A DNA stretch of 64,000 bases from Hydractinia symbiolongicarpus (taxonomy: Eukaryota; Cnidaria; Hydrozoa; Anthoathecata; Hydractiniidae): NCBI RefSeq assembly GCF_029227915.1, contig NC_079882.1, forward strand, positions 9,486,001 through 9,550,000, read 5' to 3'. Both the position numbers and the translations under genes were made by a program. Below the pieces are notes generated by a model that saw only the letters and a program-made list of their open reading frames with translations, had not been told where the DNA came from and did no database searches. Positions 34,901 to 49,900 of this stretch are shown piece by piece. Numbering within the stretch: position 1 is the first letter of the stretch; each line of letters starts with the position of its first letter.

Positions 34901-37900
34901 TTACTCATCGGTCCTACTCCAGCACTAGTGTAACCAGCAATGCATACACTGTAGTTTGTATACAGATCGAGTTCTGTAACATCACAAGTATTTATATCAT
35001 CGCCAATGCAATCTTTAAACTCCATATTCTTACATATCTGTCCAGCGGTGCAATTGGTAGGTTCATCTGCATGTTGGTAATAAACATGGTAACCTAATAG
35101 TTCACCTTGCCACGATGATTGAGGTAGTTTCGTAAATTTCACATTTATTCCTGAACTGCTAATGTTATTTGCAAATGTAATTTGTGGAGAATATAATGGA
35201 ACTAAACATTAAAAATTAAACTTAATATATACGTAAGATGAAGGTTTTTATTAGATTTGATCAAGTATACATAGTTTATTATTATAAAACTATTTCCGAT
35301 TCAGTTCCTACTGGAATTGTTATCAATGAGGGTTCTGTGACAGAGTTCTAGTGGATTTATAGTTCTTTTAGACAACACCACTGATTAATTGGACAAATGC
35401 CCAAGATATCAATACTGTATAAGTGTTTTTTAATTAACACATTTGTAGTAGTGTGGCATAACATTCTACACCGGAAGTAAACACTTTACCACAAGGTTAA
35501 TTGCCGACAATGTTAAAAAAAAAGAAGCAATGCTTTTACCATTTTCAGATGTTCGCATATCACTTGTCACCAAAGGTCCAATTCCTTTTCTTCCTATGCC
35601 ATAAATTGCTATTCGATATGAAGTATAATTATTTAAGTTGTAAATTGATGCGCTCAGCTGATTACCAGGAACAGTGAATGTTGTAGAAAACTCATTATAT
35701 TCTTCCCACGGTTTTTCATGTTTATTGTAAGATATGAAGAAAGTAATTTCTCCCCTTTTTTTCATTGGGTTAATATCAGACCAATTGAAATGCAAGCTCT
35801 CTTTTATGTCCATATTTATTTGTTGGAGAAACTGTATTTTTCCAATGGGTGCTACAAAAAAATAAATAAATATTGTCAAAATACATACCAAGCAAAATTT
35901 CAATTACAAACCAGAATCTATATCTTTTGTTAACTTACCCATTTCATCTGTAGTAAACTGTAACCAGCCTTTCATTCCACATCCGGGAGTGGTGCATCCT
36001 TGTACAGAAACATTATATTGTGTATATGGAAACAAAGCAGAAATCGAACTTCTATAATCATCCAGGTAATCCAAAAAACTGATGTTAGGTGGTCGAAGAG
36101 TATGTAACGTATTATTCGCCAATATTCCAGATATTTCTAACTGGAACGAGTTTAAAATACCATTTTGAAAGTCACTCGGCACTTTTTGCCATGTAACAGT
36201 CACGCTGTCCGAAGTTACTGACGTGACATTAACATTTGAAGGTGGAGCAGTAGGAACTAAAATGAAGGTACTGTTTTAAAAGAAGGGTTTATATTTTCGA
36301 AATTTTCAACAAAAAAACCATTAAATCAAGAATTTGCAGTCTAAAGCACGTTTGAAAAAAAAAATAATATACGTACCGTCCTCAAATGTTTTTAGTATGA
36401 GAGAAAATAAAAATGGTGCATCAGAAGTGTAAGGTCCGTCACCTACTTTTGTAAATGCTCTCACTTTGATTTCATACGAGGTAAAAAAATTTAAATTTTC
36501 CACTACTAATATGGATGCTGGTTCATCAATAACGTCAAACACCACCTCATGCGCTGTTAAGTTAATCAAATTCAAAAGATGAACTTTGTAACCTCGGATG
36601 ATGCCATTTCTGTGTTCTCGTTTAGGTAATGTGACATTTAAGGTGATCGAACTGCTACTGTTTGCATATCCAGATATGTTCGTAGGTGGGCCATCAGGAG
36701 CTACCAAAAAATAAAACTAATTACAGGCTGTAAACTTCACCCAATAAAAATAAGTGAAAAAGGAAATAATGTTAAAAGATAAAAAAAATTAGTTCAGATA
36801 AGCTTACCATCTTGAGCAGTCACAGCCCATTTAAAACTGTGTGGCCCATTACCAATACTGTTCTCAACATACACAACAGCAGTGTAATTCCAATATTTCT
36901 TTAATCCTGTTGCGGTATGCGTATTCACAGTCAAATTTTCCACATTTTCTTTTAGAATATCATTTAGTAATAAATTATAAATTCTCTCTCCATACAACTC
37001 ACTCTCCAGAAAAACGACATGATAAAACCTTAAAATACCATTCATACAAAAATGTCCAAGTGGACCGATTGTAATAAACAGAGATGACGATGAAGATGTA
37101 TTCGACATTGTGAAGTTAGGTGCACACGAGGGATATGTCTCCGCTGTTCGAAACACAACGGTACGCTGCATGTTAGAGCAATTTACCATGGTGCAAGGTG
37201 TAAAATTGAATTCGTAATTTGTAAAAGGATAGAGACCGGTAAAATTTAAATCGACTACTTTCGAGGAGTTTGGTGGTTGCTTCATAGAACATGACACATT
37301 AACGTTTGACATTTGTTTCCAATAGTTCCACTCATCTGAGGTATGAGTGAGATTTTTTATTACGTTAATAAAAGTACTTTTCCAATCGGTTGGTCTGTAG
37401 TTAATTACATAATGGGTTATTATACCGTTCTCGTTCTCGCGAGGAACTTGACCAAATCTTATATTTATGGAATTGTGTGTTTTGTTGATCAGCTTGACAA
37501 TAGATAGGTAATAATTTGGCACTATTTATACAAATAAGAAAAAGAATAAGCAATTATCTAATAATAGAGATATAAAATGAAAAAACAGATGCAAGGACAA
37601 ACTTTATAAATTTTAAGTCCTGAGAACACCATCTTACCTTCTTGTCCTGTAGCAAAACAAATTTGGGCTGTAGGTCCATTTCCTATTTCATTAAAGGCAA
37701 ATATAGTTACTTTAAACAAGTTAAAATAATCAAGGACAGATGAATTAAACATATCTTGTTTGTATAGTAACAATGATGTAAAAGCTACTGATTGAGACAA
37801 ACTGGGATATAATGGTTCAATTGTCAAGTTATAACCAGACATTTCCCACGAGTTAAAAATTTCAATGTCTTCTGTGTAATTCCATCGAATAAATACAACG

Positions 37901-40900
37901 CCAGGAGATATTAACTCTAACAACAAAATGTTGGGTGCTTCTTCTGGCACTAGAAAAAGAATACATAGTTAAGGAAATAAGATTTCAAGACAATGCAATC
38001 AGACAGACAGATGAATAAGATGATATAGACAAAAAGTTCAAATAGGATTTAATTTTCCACATTATAACGGAGAAATAGGGCAAAGTTATTCTTTTAAAAA
38101 TAGTCTTTATGCAGTATAAATTAATAGATTGATCGAATATCTTTAGAAATGTTGAGTTCTTCAGAAGAAGAAATTCTTGCAAAAAGTAATTTTCACGAAT
38201 CCGTGAAATTTTAAAAATTATCGAAATTTGCGATTTATTGCAAATTTTCGAAATAACAGTGTAAAAAACTGGTTAGATGTAATTCATTTTCTAAAATATC
38301 TTTTGTTTACTTTCACCACAAGCAAACTTCTGGGAAGTTTTAAATTATTACACTTCTGTGTATATACCACCAAAATTGTTTTAACTGTTCTAAAAAATGC
38401 CCTCAAAATAGAGAAAAACACCATCTGTAAGATATCCAGATTTAAAACCATTTATCACCATCTGTAAGATATCCAGATATACTCTTTTTAAGAGCCACAT
38501 CATGTGTTATAAATACTATGACCTCGCCAATTTTTATTCTTGTAGAAAATTTGGTTAAAATTTCGGGAAATCTTCCAGATATGTTTTAAGGTGGTTGGTT
38601 TCGGCAGCATTGATTTCAAATAGCACACACAAACATAAAAAGGAATAGCGGGAACAAAAAACAAACTTGAAATCGTAATTTCAAAATCCATGGCATTTTT
38701 CCAGGAAAACCCTCTTCAGGTTTTGTTTAACAGCACAATTAGTTGGTTTCAAGGATGTTTCTAATATATAAATCATTAGAGCAGAGTCAGAGCACAAGTT
38801 AATATCCTCAAAGGTAGGTCTTTTTTGCAAAATCAAAGTAATTTTAATATGATTAGTAGGTCCTTTAGGTCATCCAAGCTAACCAACTTAGATACTTACA
38901 CCACTGGTCAGATCTACAGAACATACTAGCGAAAGCACCAACTCCAGCATCGTTTACTGTTGCAACCAAAATGCTATAATTAGTAAAAGCTTCTAAACCT
39001 GTTATTTCATATGAAGTTATAACATCATCTCCATAGCTAAAATCGCTGAAATTTCTTAAGGTTGAGTGCATATCTGCATAATCGTATGATGAGAAACTTT
39101 TTTGTGTGTTATTGTAATTAAAATCAACTTTTTTCCAATATATTCTGATTGTCATATTCTCGCTGTTCCAATGTGTTATATTATCATACATCGACCATTC
39201 AACTTCTATTGAGGTATGACTGGTGTTAAATGCACCAACATCTTGTGGTGGGATGATATTAACTAAGAAAGGTAAGAATGAATTATGAAGGACTTAGTGT
39301 TTCATAAGCATAACAAAAAAGTCATATTTCTTGCACACAATGTCCAAGATAAAGACATACCATCAATAGGTGTGTGGAGAACCTGCTTTCCTCTTGGTCC
39401 GATACCCTGATGGGTCAAGCTCCATAAGGCGATTTCGTATTTCTTGTATGGTGAAAGGTTGAAAAGAAACAGTTTTAATCGGCCAGTTTTAAAATATTTT
39501 ACAAAATGGTGGTGGATTGATAGAGAATCTATCAAATAATAACTGGTAATATTTACTAAAAAACCAACATGATATCTTTCGTCTTCAACATGGTTATTTA
39601 TCTTAAGCGTAACAGTAGATGAGTTCAGTGGTGTAGCTGTAAATTTCAATGGTGTTGGTAGCACTAGTGAGTAATAATGAAAGGGAAACTTTAGATAGGG
39701 AGAAAATCTTAAAACAACCACCAATTAATTACAATTCTTACCATTCTTACCGGTTTGATGTCGAAATTATGAAAAATCGACTATTATATCGAGTTATTGT
39801 GTAATTTTAAAAAAATTTAGCATATATTTTCGTTGAGTCCCTTCTGTTTCTATTTATACCGTTTTTCTATTCTATGCTACACAACTCAAAAGTTCAAATA
39901 AAATATTTACAATTTGAATATCAAAACACAATTCAAATCAGTTAGTAGTTAAACTTTCATTAAAAATATTATTACCTCCAATAGTTGAAGCTTTATCATA
40001 ATCTCTCATAATTAAGTATTCTCTGCCATCGTGTGCAAAACTTTGAGTTGGTATTGTGTAAAATGCATTTTCAATATTATGTGGTAGGTATGATAACAAA
40101 ACCAGTAAACCAACTTTGGTGGTTCTGGTGGGATTGATTCTAAATAATTTATACAAAAACCAAAAATTTTAGTGGGAACAAAGCTTAGAACTTTTTCACA
40201 CCAATTGGAAAACTTAATTTCAAAATCTAGGGCATTTTTTAGAACAAACCTCTTCATGCTTTGTTCATAACAACAGGACCATTCGGCTTAAAGCATTTTT
40301 TCTGCCATATAAATCATTTGAGATAGAAAACGTAAACATATTTTAACAAATTAAGTGCCATATTATTTTAGGAGATAAAAATTAATATTATGATGCTGGA
40401 CAATTTGACTTAAACTTAATTCTAAGACAATCCAGGACATTTGGCAAACTCAAAAACATTCAGGATCAGTTTGTTACATCAATAACTACAATACTCTTCC
40501 TAATTTACTTAAAAAACAGTTAATGTGTACTCACTTCACCAATTGAACTGGTTTATAACCAATGTATCTGATTGTTGGTTTAGTGAAGTATTGACTGAAG
40601 AAATGTTTTAACTAAAACAGCATAAATTGTTTCTGAGAAATTTGAAAGTAAATGTTTTTTAAATGATGGAAAAAGAAATACACATATAAGAGAACTAGGT
40701 AAATTGTAGCTGTGAACCCACCATAAGATGTACAGATTGATATATAAAGTCTTTTTCCTCAGTGTTATAATTAGCAGGTTGATAAAAATCTTGGGAGAAA
40801 ATAATGAGTTTAATCTGTACATACTTTCGGTAATCTGTTGTGCTTCCTGGTATAAATATTTAAAAATTTAAATTAATAAACAAAAAATAATATGAAAAAA

Positions 40901-43900
40901 TATAAAGGCACAACTGCAATGCAATTAAAAGTCATTAGTTAATGAATGTGCAATATTTGTTCTAAATTTTCAAATTAATATACAATGTGCGATAGTAATA
41001 CCATTAAAATATATTTACATACCAAACAAGTACCAATTGTAAATAACTTCTGCATCAGCATATGAATTGGGAACAGAAAAAATAGAAAAATCATCAATAC
41101 AAACGTTTGATCCAATTGATAATACCATTACATCATTTTTACTTCCAGATGGGTAGCTGCAACCTTCACTGTTAGCAATACGAACACTATTTAGAAATAT
41201 GCTTACGTTTGAAGAACTTAGTTCTACGTTTACGTAAATCCATGAGTTTAATGGTAATGTTGTAAAAAAGCAAATTTCGCCATTCCATTGAATGTTAGTC
41301 TGAGCAGCAATGGTTGCTTCGCTTGATGAATATGTTACCTGCATAGATATATCACCGAATCGAAACACTTTACTCTGTTCTATTGAGGTTTCTTGGTGAG
41401 AAACATAAAACCAAAATCCAATGACGTATTTTTCTGTGCAGGTGGAAAAATCACCGGAACATGGAGTTGCAACAGAACCAATCTTGGAAAACTGATTACT
41501 TACACAAGCTGCATAATCCATTGGTCCTGGTTTCAAACTCACATTACCACTACTTTGATAAGTTAATCTGAATTCACCTTTGTCAGACTGTGTTGTTGTT
41601 TCATAGTCAAATGGGATGTATACAAGAGCATCTTTAAAAATACCCTGTGCAAATGCTAGAAAAAACACAAATAGCTGTCTTGTAACTAGAAAAAATGTAC
41701 CAGGAAATGCTGTGTATTGCTGTAATATTTCATTCAACAACAAGTTTAAAATAAACATCCCAGTTAATCTATACTCTACTACATGTCTGCACGTCAAAAT
41801 GGTTTTTACTAGTATCCTGTTATTTCAATCATAAAGCACCCATTTCATATATTTTGTCTAAATTAAGACTCCACAAATGCAGAAAATTTTTAAACAACAA
41901 CAAGGTTAAGGTATATGGCTACCTTAACTTAAAACTTCTTTGTACTTCTTTCGCAGATGGAAATTTGAAGAGGGAATTGGAGTAACTATATCGGAATATG
42001 GATTGAACTAGTATTTTAAGACGGAATGTTCAATGTATATAATGGATGTTTCTCTCCAAAGAATAAAAAGCTGCTACAAAACTTCTGAATTCTCCCCCTT
42101 ACAAGGATGATCAGATAGGTAATGGATTTAGGCTGTGCTGAAAAAAACACCTACACATGAGGAAACATGAGGATTGGTGAGATGCGGCTCGTTCGTAAAA
42201 ATTTTTAATAAGATAGTTAATAATATAGGATAGTTAATAAGATAAATGCACTATATTTTTGTAACTTTATGGAACCTTTTCTCAATGTCAAAAAACCATT
42301 GGCAAATGGCGAAGCAATGTTTATCTGCAAACTATAAAAAAATGTATAAAAAACAAAGAACTCTTAAACAGCTCAAGAGATTTTTGTGGTAACACCCATT
42401 TAGAAAGAATGTTTTGTGGTAGCCCTTGTTTTAAAAAAAACTTACCATTTTCACAACTGGCTGTCTGATGGCGAAGATTTTCATCGTAACAGGCACATGG
42501 CTCCTCTGATAGGGCCAAATTGAAACCATTTTTACATTTGACATCATGATAAAACAATTCTAAAGTGAAAAAAAATTCTAATTACTGTACGTGCATAAAA
42601 TTTTGTGAGCAACTACCCAGCGGGAATAGGACGTGATATTAACGTCATAATTTGGTTACATTTTGGTCGTGACGTCCTGCGACCAAAATGCGACGTTACA
42701 GGACGTCGCCTAGTATGACGTTAATTTATGGACGTGCTTATAACGTTATAATGACGTCAAAAAATAAGGGGATTTTTAGGCCTATCCACGAACGTTTTGA
42801 TAACGTAATAACGACGTCAGCATTTGTGACATCGTACTTATTAAATTAATATAAACAACTATCGTGTCTATTGTATATATCCTTATCCAAGTGCATTTTG
42901 CAACCATATAGTAAAACATAGCTACAGTCACATTTTAGGAGATTGACAAGAAACAATCGAGCGCACAAAAATCATTGAAGCACAACAATCTTTGAACGCA
43001 CAACAATCATTGAACGCACAACAATCTTTGAACGCACAACAATCATTGAACGCACAACAATCTTTGAACGCACAACAATCATTGAACGCACAACAATCTT
43101 TAAACGCACAACAATCTTTGAACGCACAACAATCATTAACCGCAAAACAATCTTTAAACGCACAACAATCATTAACCGCACAACAATCTTTGAACGCACA
43201 ACAATCATAAACCGCACAACAATCTCTAAACGCACAACAATCTTTGAACGCACAACAATCATTAACCGCACAACAATCTTTAAACCCACAACAATCTTTG
43301 AACGCACAACAATCCTTAACCGCACAACAATCATTAACCGCACAACAATCATTAACCGCACAACAATCTTTGAACGCACAACAATCATTAACCGCACAAC
43401 AATCTTTGAACGCACAACAATCCTTAACCGCACAACAATCATTAACCGCACAACAATCATTAACCGCACAACAATCTTTGAACGCACAACAATCATTAAC
43501 CGCACAACAATCTTTTAACGCACAACAATCTTTGAACGCACAGCAATCATTGAACGCACAACAATCTTTGAACGCACAACAATCTTTGAACGCACAACAA
43601 TCATTGAACGCACAACAATCATTAACCGCGCAACAATCTTTGAACGCGCAACAATCTTTGAACGCACAACAATCATTGAAAGCACAACAATCTTCTAACG
43701 CACAACAAGCTAATGTTCAATTTTGAATTTAAAACATATCTTCATTCATTAGGAGAAAAAATGATGCATGTGCCCATAGCTTTGTGATTTCGCATCGTCG
43801 AAATAATCAACGGATATTTTTGATGACGAAGCATAGTTTCTATTAGCTGTTACACTTTTTATTTGGAATAAAATAAATTCTTGACACATTTTTTGTGTCT

Positions 43901-46900
43901 TTCTTTTACTTTGCTTTTTTCCCACAAAATAATAATAATTTTTTCGCGTTATCTTAGGGTTCACAGAAATAATTCTGCAAAAAATAACCAAACAAGGAAG
44001 CATAATGCAATGGCGTTGTACGATGTAAACGAGTTCTTCATACAATGCTAAAGGACATGCTGATGACTCAATTAAACGTTATACCGACGTCATGCTAACG
44101 TTACTGAGACGTCATATCACCTAAGCATCACCAACCCATGACGTTCAAAATGACATCTTTCAAACGTTATTATTACGTCATGGACTGACGTCGTTGAGTG
44201 CAAATGTACCCATCTAATGACGTTATCACAACGTCATGTATGGTCACGGTGCAACGTTACTATAATATTTTAATAATGTAATATTGCCAGCTGGGTAATT
44301 ATTATTAAAATTATTATTAAAAATCAAATTAAATAATTAAAAGAATCATTACTTCATTATAAACTAAAAAACAAACCTTGACGATTCGGACAAAATTCTA
44401 AAGCTCTAACTTCAGCCAAAGTCAGTGATTTGTTATAAAGTTGAAAACAGGAAAGGTATCCTTTAAAGACTTCGTGTACTTTGTCATTGGAAAAGAAATG
44501 GATACTTTGTGGAAATGGAATGGCAAATGTTAAGGGTAGATCAAATTCTTTTTCCAACTATGAAAATAAATTATATGTAAAAAATAGTTCAGTGAATGCC
44601 ATTGCAAGAATTATTAACACTCGTAAAGATGTAATAAAGTTTCCTACTTTGTTATTCTTGAATAATTTCATCCGTCCTGCAGAATATGTGACACCAACAT
44701 ATGCCCACTTGTTTTTGTTAACTGCAAGTGGAAAGACTTCTTCAATGAATTCAGCATTAGATTGCATTCTATAACACGTAAATTTGAAACTCAAAGTTTA
44801 TTATTTTTGTTAGAAGATGTCAATTCTCTTTGTTGAAATATGATTAATTACTCTAAAAAGTCTCTATTAAAGGAAAATAAAATTGTTTAAAATATAGGTA
44901 AATTATGTTTGTTGTAGGAAAAAAAAAACTTTTATTTTAAATTCGTGATTTCTATTGGGAATGGCATGTTTTCTCCATAATATATTTTTTTCACAGATAT
45001 CAAAAACTTCTGCATAACTTCTTCGTGCAATCATTTCATAGATATGAAGAAATTATTAATGTACATAAAGGGACTATAAAAAGGAATGTTGATTTTTATG
45101 TGACTAACATGATAGAAAAGCTAATTGAGGTAAAGAAGGTTTTATAAGCACTGATGAGAAAATCAACATCTTACATTTTCTTTAACACCTAATAGACATT
45201 AAAATATAACTAAAAACGATAAAAAAAGTTACCTAAATGTTCGTTCTATCAAAATTTTAATCAATTTGAGCACCATTCTTTAATTTGAATCTTTTAGACA
45301 GAAAGAATTTCAAACCCTTTTCATAACTAAATCTCTTTCCATATTTTGCATAAAAGCCTGTAAGAATGTTGCATATGAAGCCAGTAATTTTGAAGAATGT
45401 GTAAAATTCTGTAATAAATGTACCCCTTTGTGTTGTGTCTCCTTTCGTGTTAAAAAAGACATAAGAAGATAGACATAAAAACAAGCAGATTTTATGGCAG
45501 AAACAAATTATTCTTAATTTAAAATCAAAAATTAAAATCATTAAAAAAACAAATCAACATTCTTCTTTAAACTTAGTCAATTTCTGCTACAATTCATATT
45601 TTTTCTTGTATTTATAAACACTGAATGTTGCAATAAACATAAATATTTTATATGTTAAAAACATCATGTTTTTCTTGTTTTATTTTCATTTTTACTAAAG
45701 TTTGAGCAGAAAAGTCAGATCTGCAGTAGGTTTAATGAAGTGCCCACCAAAAGTCGTTGACTCTTTTTGTTGCAAAACAATTACAATAATGCAATATAAA
45801 ATTATGTATTGTATAAAGTTTTGCAATGAAATAGGATATTTTGTTTTGCGAAAGGCAGGGACGGATATTTCGCCAAAAATTTTGTGATAGGATTTTTCAA
45901 GTCACTCAGTAAACATCAGGCTTTATTTACGCAAGCACAAAGACAAACAGGTTCACATTAATATGATAAGGATATGGGAAGCAGTGTCATGTGGCAAGAA
46001 AAACAAAAACTTACACAATGTATAATCTGTTCTGCTTCATGTTAATACTTATCAAATCACCTTGGATTCCAAATTGTACAATTTTTATGGATTTGTCAAC
46101 ATAAAGTGGATAAAAATGAAATAAAAATGCCCACTCAGTTTTTATGGCAACAACAGCAGAATATATGTCTAGGTTAAATAACCCTAATTTAGAATCCAGC
46201 TCATCCAATTGCACACAGTGATCCCACATTCCGTACTTGTCAGGAAAGTGAACTCGAACTTTGCTATCAATAGTATCATCAACCAAATGAAGATGATGCG
46301 GGCCATAGTCTTGTAAGTAATATTCAGGTAAAGCCAAAGGATATAGAAGAAGAGGTGTTGGTAAATTTAAGGTCTTCATAACAGCAATGTACGAGGTGTA
46401 ATCTAAAAAAAAATTCAAACATTTTAAAAATATGCTTTAAAATAAAAAAAGAAGCAAAATTGATGTTAACCTGGAAAAAAATTTGTATAATGAGAATTCA
46501 CTATCTAAACGCCTAGAGTGCTCATTAAATTCTGTAAATATTTGAGTAAATATTTATTTTTTGGCTGGAAGGTTTATTTGAGGAAGGTTTATATTTTTAA
46601 TAACTTTGACAAGCTGCTGTTTACGCCAACAAATTTAACAAAGTACAGTGTTCAAATTTTTGGGTATTTTTCCTTTCTGTCCCTCATACATGACCTTTTG
46701 ACCAGATTAATGTCAAATTCCACCTTCTTCCAGGGTTTAAAGAAACTTTAACAGGCATACAGAATTAACAGTTAATAAAAGAAAAAAAACCTGTTGTGGC
46801 TTTAACAGATATTTTCAATACAATTCGATGTAATTAACATGGGGTTCTGCAAAATAATTTTCTTGTGTTTTTTTGTGACTTTTGAAACTAATCTAAAGTG

Positions 46901-49900
46901 TGTGTGGGCAAAAAAACTGAATATTCTGGTTTGAAACGATGATTTCAAAGCCTACACTATGCTTAATATTATGTGGAAATACATTTCTTTGAAGCGTTTA
47001 TGCTTGACAGCTTGTTTTGGCAAAGTCGCATGCTCATATTATTGTCTTTAGTGTCACTTGACTAAACCCAAAACTATTAATAAGGTGTCATTTTAAAAAA
47101 AACGAATGTGACTTCTTTTTATTATATGCTGTATTATATATCAGTGAAAATATAACTACTAGATTAGAACGGACTTGTATCTTTCACCAATCAGATTACA
47201 GAAGATTCTAGATAGTCATAATACATGGGGTATCATGGCATAAAAACTTGACTATTGAATATATGATATTGTTGAGAATTTATACTTTACTTTAATTATA
47301 ATTTTATGAATTTATGGAGGTTCAAATGTGTATGTTAAGGATCTTTTTGTGAAAAATTAATTCTAACAGCCCAGAAGAACACAATAGCTAGCAAGTAAAA
47401 GGATTTCCTAAAGTTTGCCATATGTGTATAGCTAGCAAGAGTACTATAACATTTGCAAGTGATGCCTGATATTTGACAGTCAGGGTGGACCAGTTAGAAT
47501 CAATAAATTTAGTTATGCAGCAACCGTTTAAGAGTGCATTTCATATAACAAAAATAGTGAAAAATCTGCTTATCTTGCTCAAAGAGATGTTTCCAAAATG
47601 TTAAAGATTTGCAACATTTTCATGAAATGCAAACTGAGGGCTTCGACAATTATCTCGGTTTTGCAAGTTCTGAAAATATTTATTATTTTGTATAATTTAT
47701 GCAAACATTTAAACATTAAAATATTATATATAAATTACCAAGATCTGCTCAAAGTATTATTAACTAAATATTCGTTCCATAATGACAGCATTAAATGCCA
47801 CTTCAGATGTAAAAAAACAGTCAATTGTGGGCGTATTTCTTTATTGCCTCAAATCCACTGAGCTGCTTATACATATCGGGGGGTTTGTGGCTGGAAACAA
47901 ATATCGGGGAGTTTGTGGCTGGAATCAAATACTTGTTTTTAATTTTGTAAATAAACTGAGCACTGCATTTAATTGCTATTAAAATAGGTGAAACACATTT
48001 CAGTTGGTTTAAGCATGTGAACTTGTACATTTTGGTCCATACAGTCAAACTTGTTGAGAAAGTCACTTAAGGGAGAAGAAAAAAGTGAATGTCTTCGAAT
48101 CAGGCCGTGAAATATTTTTAACCATTTTCAGGTGACTTTTATCATGCACAAAAGTTAAAAAAATTAGATATAAATCATTTACTGAAACGAAATACTAACT
48201 CAAAGTCAAGAATTTGCCATCAATACCTGGGTATGATCTTTAATACAAAATTTTATATAAAACTACAATAGATAACAATAATTAACCAAAAGTATAACCT
48301 TTTTTCTACCTTTTTATATAAATTACGAAAATTAGTTAAATAGAATTAAGCAACTATTAAGCTACTTCAGATCTAGATATTGACTAACAAATAAGAAATT
48401 TGAAATCTGGCTTTATATTTCTTTGAAAAAAATCGTGTGTATAAAAAACTTAATTAGTTTTAAATTTAGAGAAACTACGTTGAAACAAAGTTAAAGAATA
48501 AATAAGAAACTGATTGAATTAACACATGCTGTTTTAAGGGTTAGTTTTCCAAATTGCTACGAACATAGAAAGTTAATAATAACAAGTTTTCCTGATGTTC
48601 GTTCTAAAAAAGTTCCATAAAGAACTATTTCGAATTCATTTTTGTCAAATCGTAGTTGTATTTTAGTGTACATTGTAATATTATTATACCATATAGACTG
48701 AATATGACAAATTACTTGTTTCATGTGACAAAAACGAATTGTCTGAAGAAAATAATGTTAACTAAACACAAATACATGCATACATGAGCAGTATTTCACA
48801 CCTTAAAGCGCTAGCTGTTCTAACAGAACAATCGTAGGCATCTAAAGATGTTTGTAAGGTGTTTTACGTTCATTTAAACTTGGCAAATAAAGTAAAATTT
48901 ACCTCTTTTAAGTAATTTTTTATTTTGAGCTTCAATGCTGGCTGCGTTGGGGTGGCTGCCTTACACAGTGGCATTAGTAAAAAAAACACGAATGAATGCA
49001 TAGTGATCACTATCTTATACAGATGACTGAAAGAGCAGTTTGGTTGCATTGACCTAACAGACTGCACAGGAGAAATAAAAATTATCACCTTTTAACTAAA
49101 TGTACGTACCATTAAATTTAACCATACATGCTTAATAACTAGATTGTAAATGTCTAACTAAATGTTGACTACTTAATTATTGATTTACTGTGACTGTCTT
49201 GTTTAACAAGCTTTAAATAGATTCCTTATTTTTCGTAATGAAATCAATGCTATCAAAATATTTCCAAACCTTAAAATATTTTAAATAAAATTTAAAAAGT
49301 GAAATTATACTGATTGTTGCATATTTTTTTGCACTATATACAGTGGACTCTCTCTCTACCTAGAGTACCGTCTTCATGAACTTAAACGGATTCTCGCAAA
49401 TCCTTTTGCCTTGGCAGCCCAGGGGATTCGAATCCCGAGATCGTAGCATTTAATGCACTATAGGTGTATATATATATATGTAAATGTATATAAAAAATAT
49501 ATTTATTTGGTCATTCAGAAAAAAGAAATAAAATCTTAGTTTAAATGTTTTTTATTGTCGGTACAGTGTTAATAATTCTCAGAAAAGTGGAACAGCTTAT
49601 GCAGTTCTAAGCATTTGTAATGGCTACCAGTTTCATTCTTAGCTAAAAAATATAGTCAAATGCATATAAAAAGATGCTGTGTACATAATAAAGCCAGTAA
49701 ATTAGGGAATGAAAACAATTCTAAAATTCTTATTGTGCATTGTATCAATTTGTTATAGTAATAAGCTTGTAAACAGCAAATGTAAGAAAGGAAATGACCT
49801 TTTAAGACTTTCCAGTTTCACATAATTATTCATCAGTTAGTTCATATATAGTAATAAGCTTACTTGCAGGATCATAAAATGATTGATAATCCTTAGTTAT

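Larger units (their letters stand above)
46403..49863 (-). other. Large intron between MAM and LamG 2
   Basis: About 3.4 kb of AT-rich DNA. Apart from the candidate small exon at 48,903-48,959 and the B-box-like fragment near 49,430, I see only a 30-bp direct duplication near 47,877-47,930 and a short TA run near 49,463. Confidence 0.45.

Noticed and set aside
35466-35903. Signal-peptide-like start before FN3 domain 8 (hydrophobic run ending at the acceptor)
   Set aside because: There is no ATG at its start, and the run is simply the polypyrimidine tract before GTAG.
41656-41797. Possible signal peptide and separate gene start before LamG domain 3
   Set aside because: The stretch is the intron end with a good TTTTTTCTAG acceptor in the right phase. 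An alternative promoter remains possible but has no support.
42992-43726. Long open frames on both strands (NAQQSL repeats)
   Set aside because: They follow from an 18-bp stop-free minisatellite. They have no start context, no splice links and no domain.
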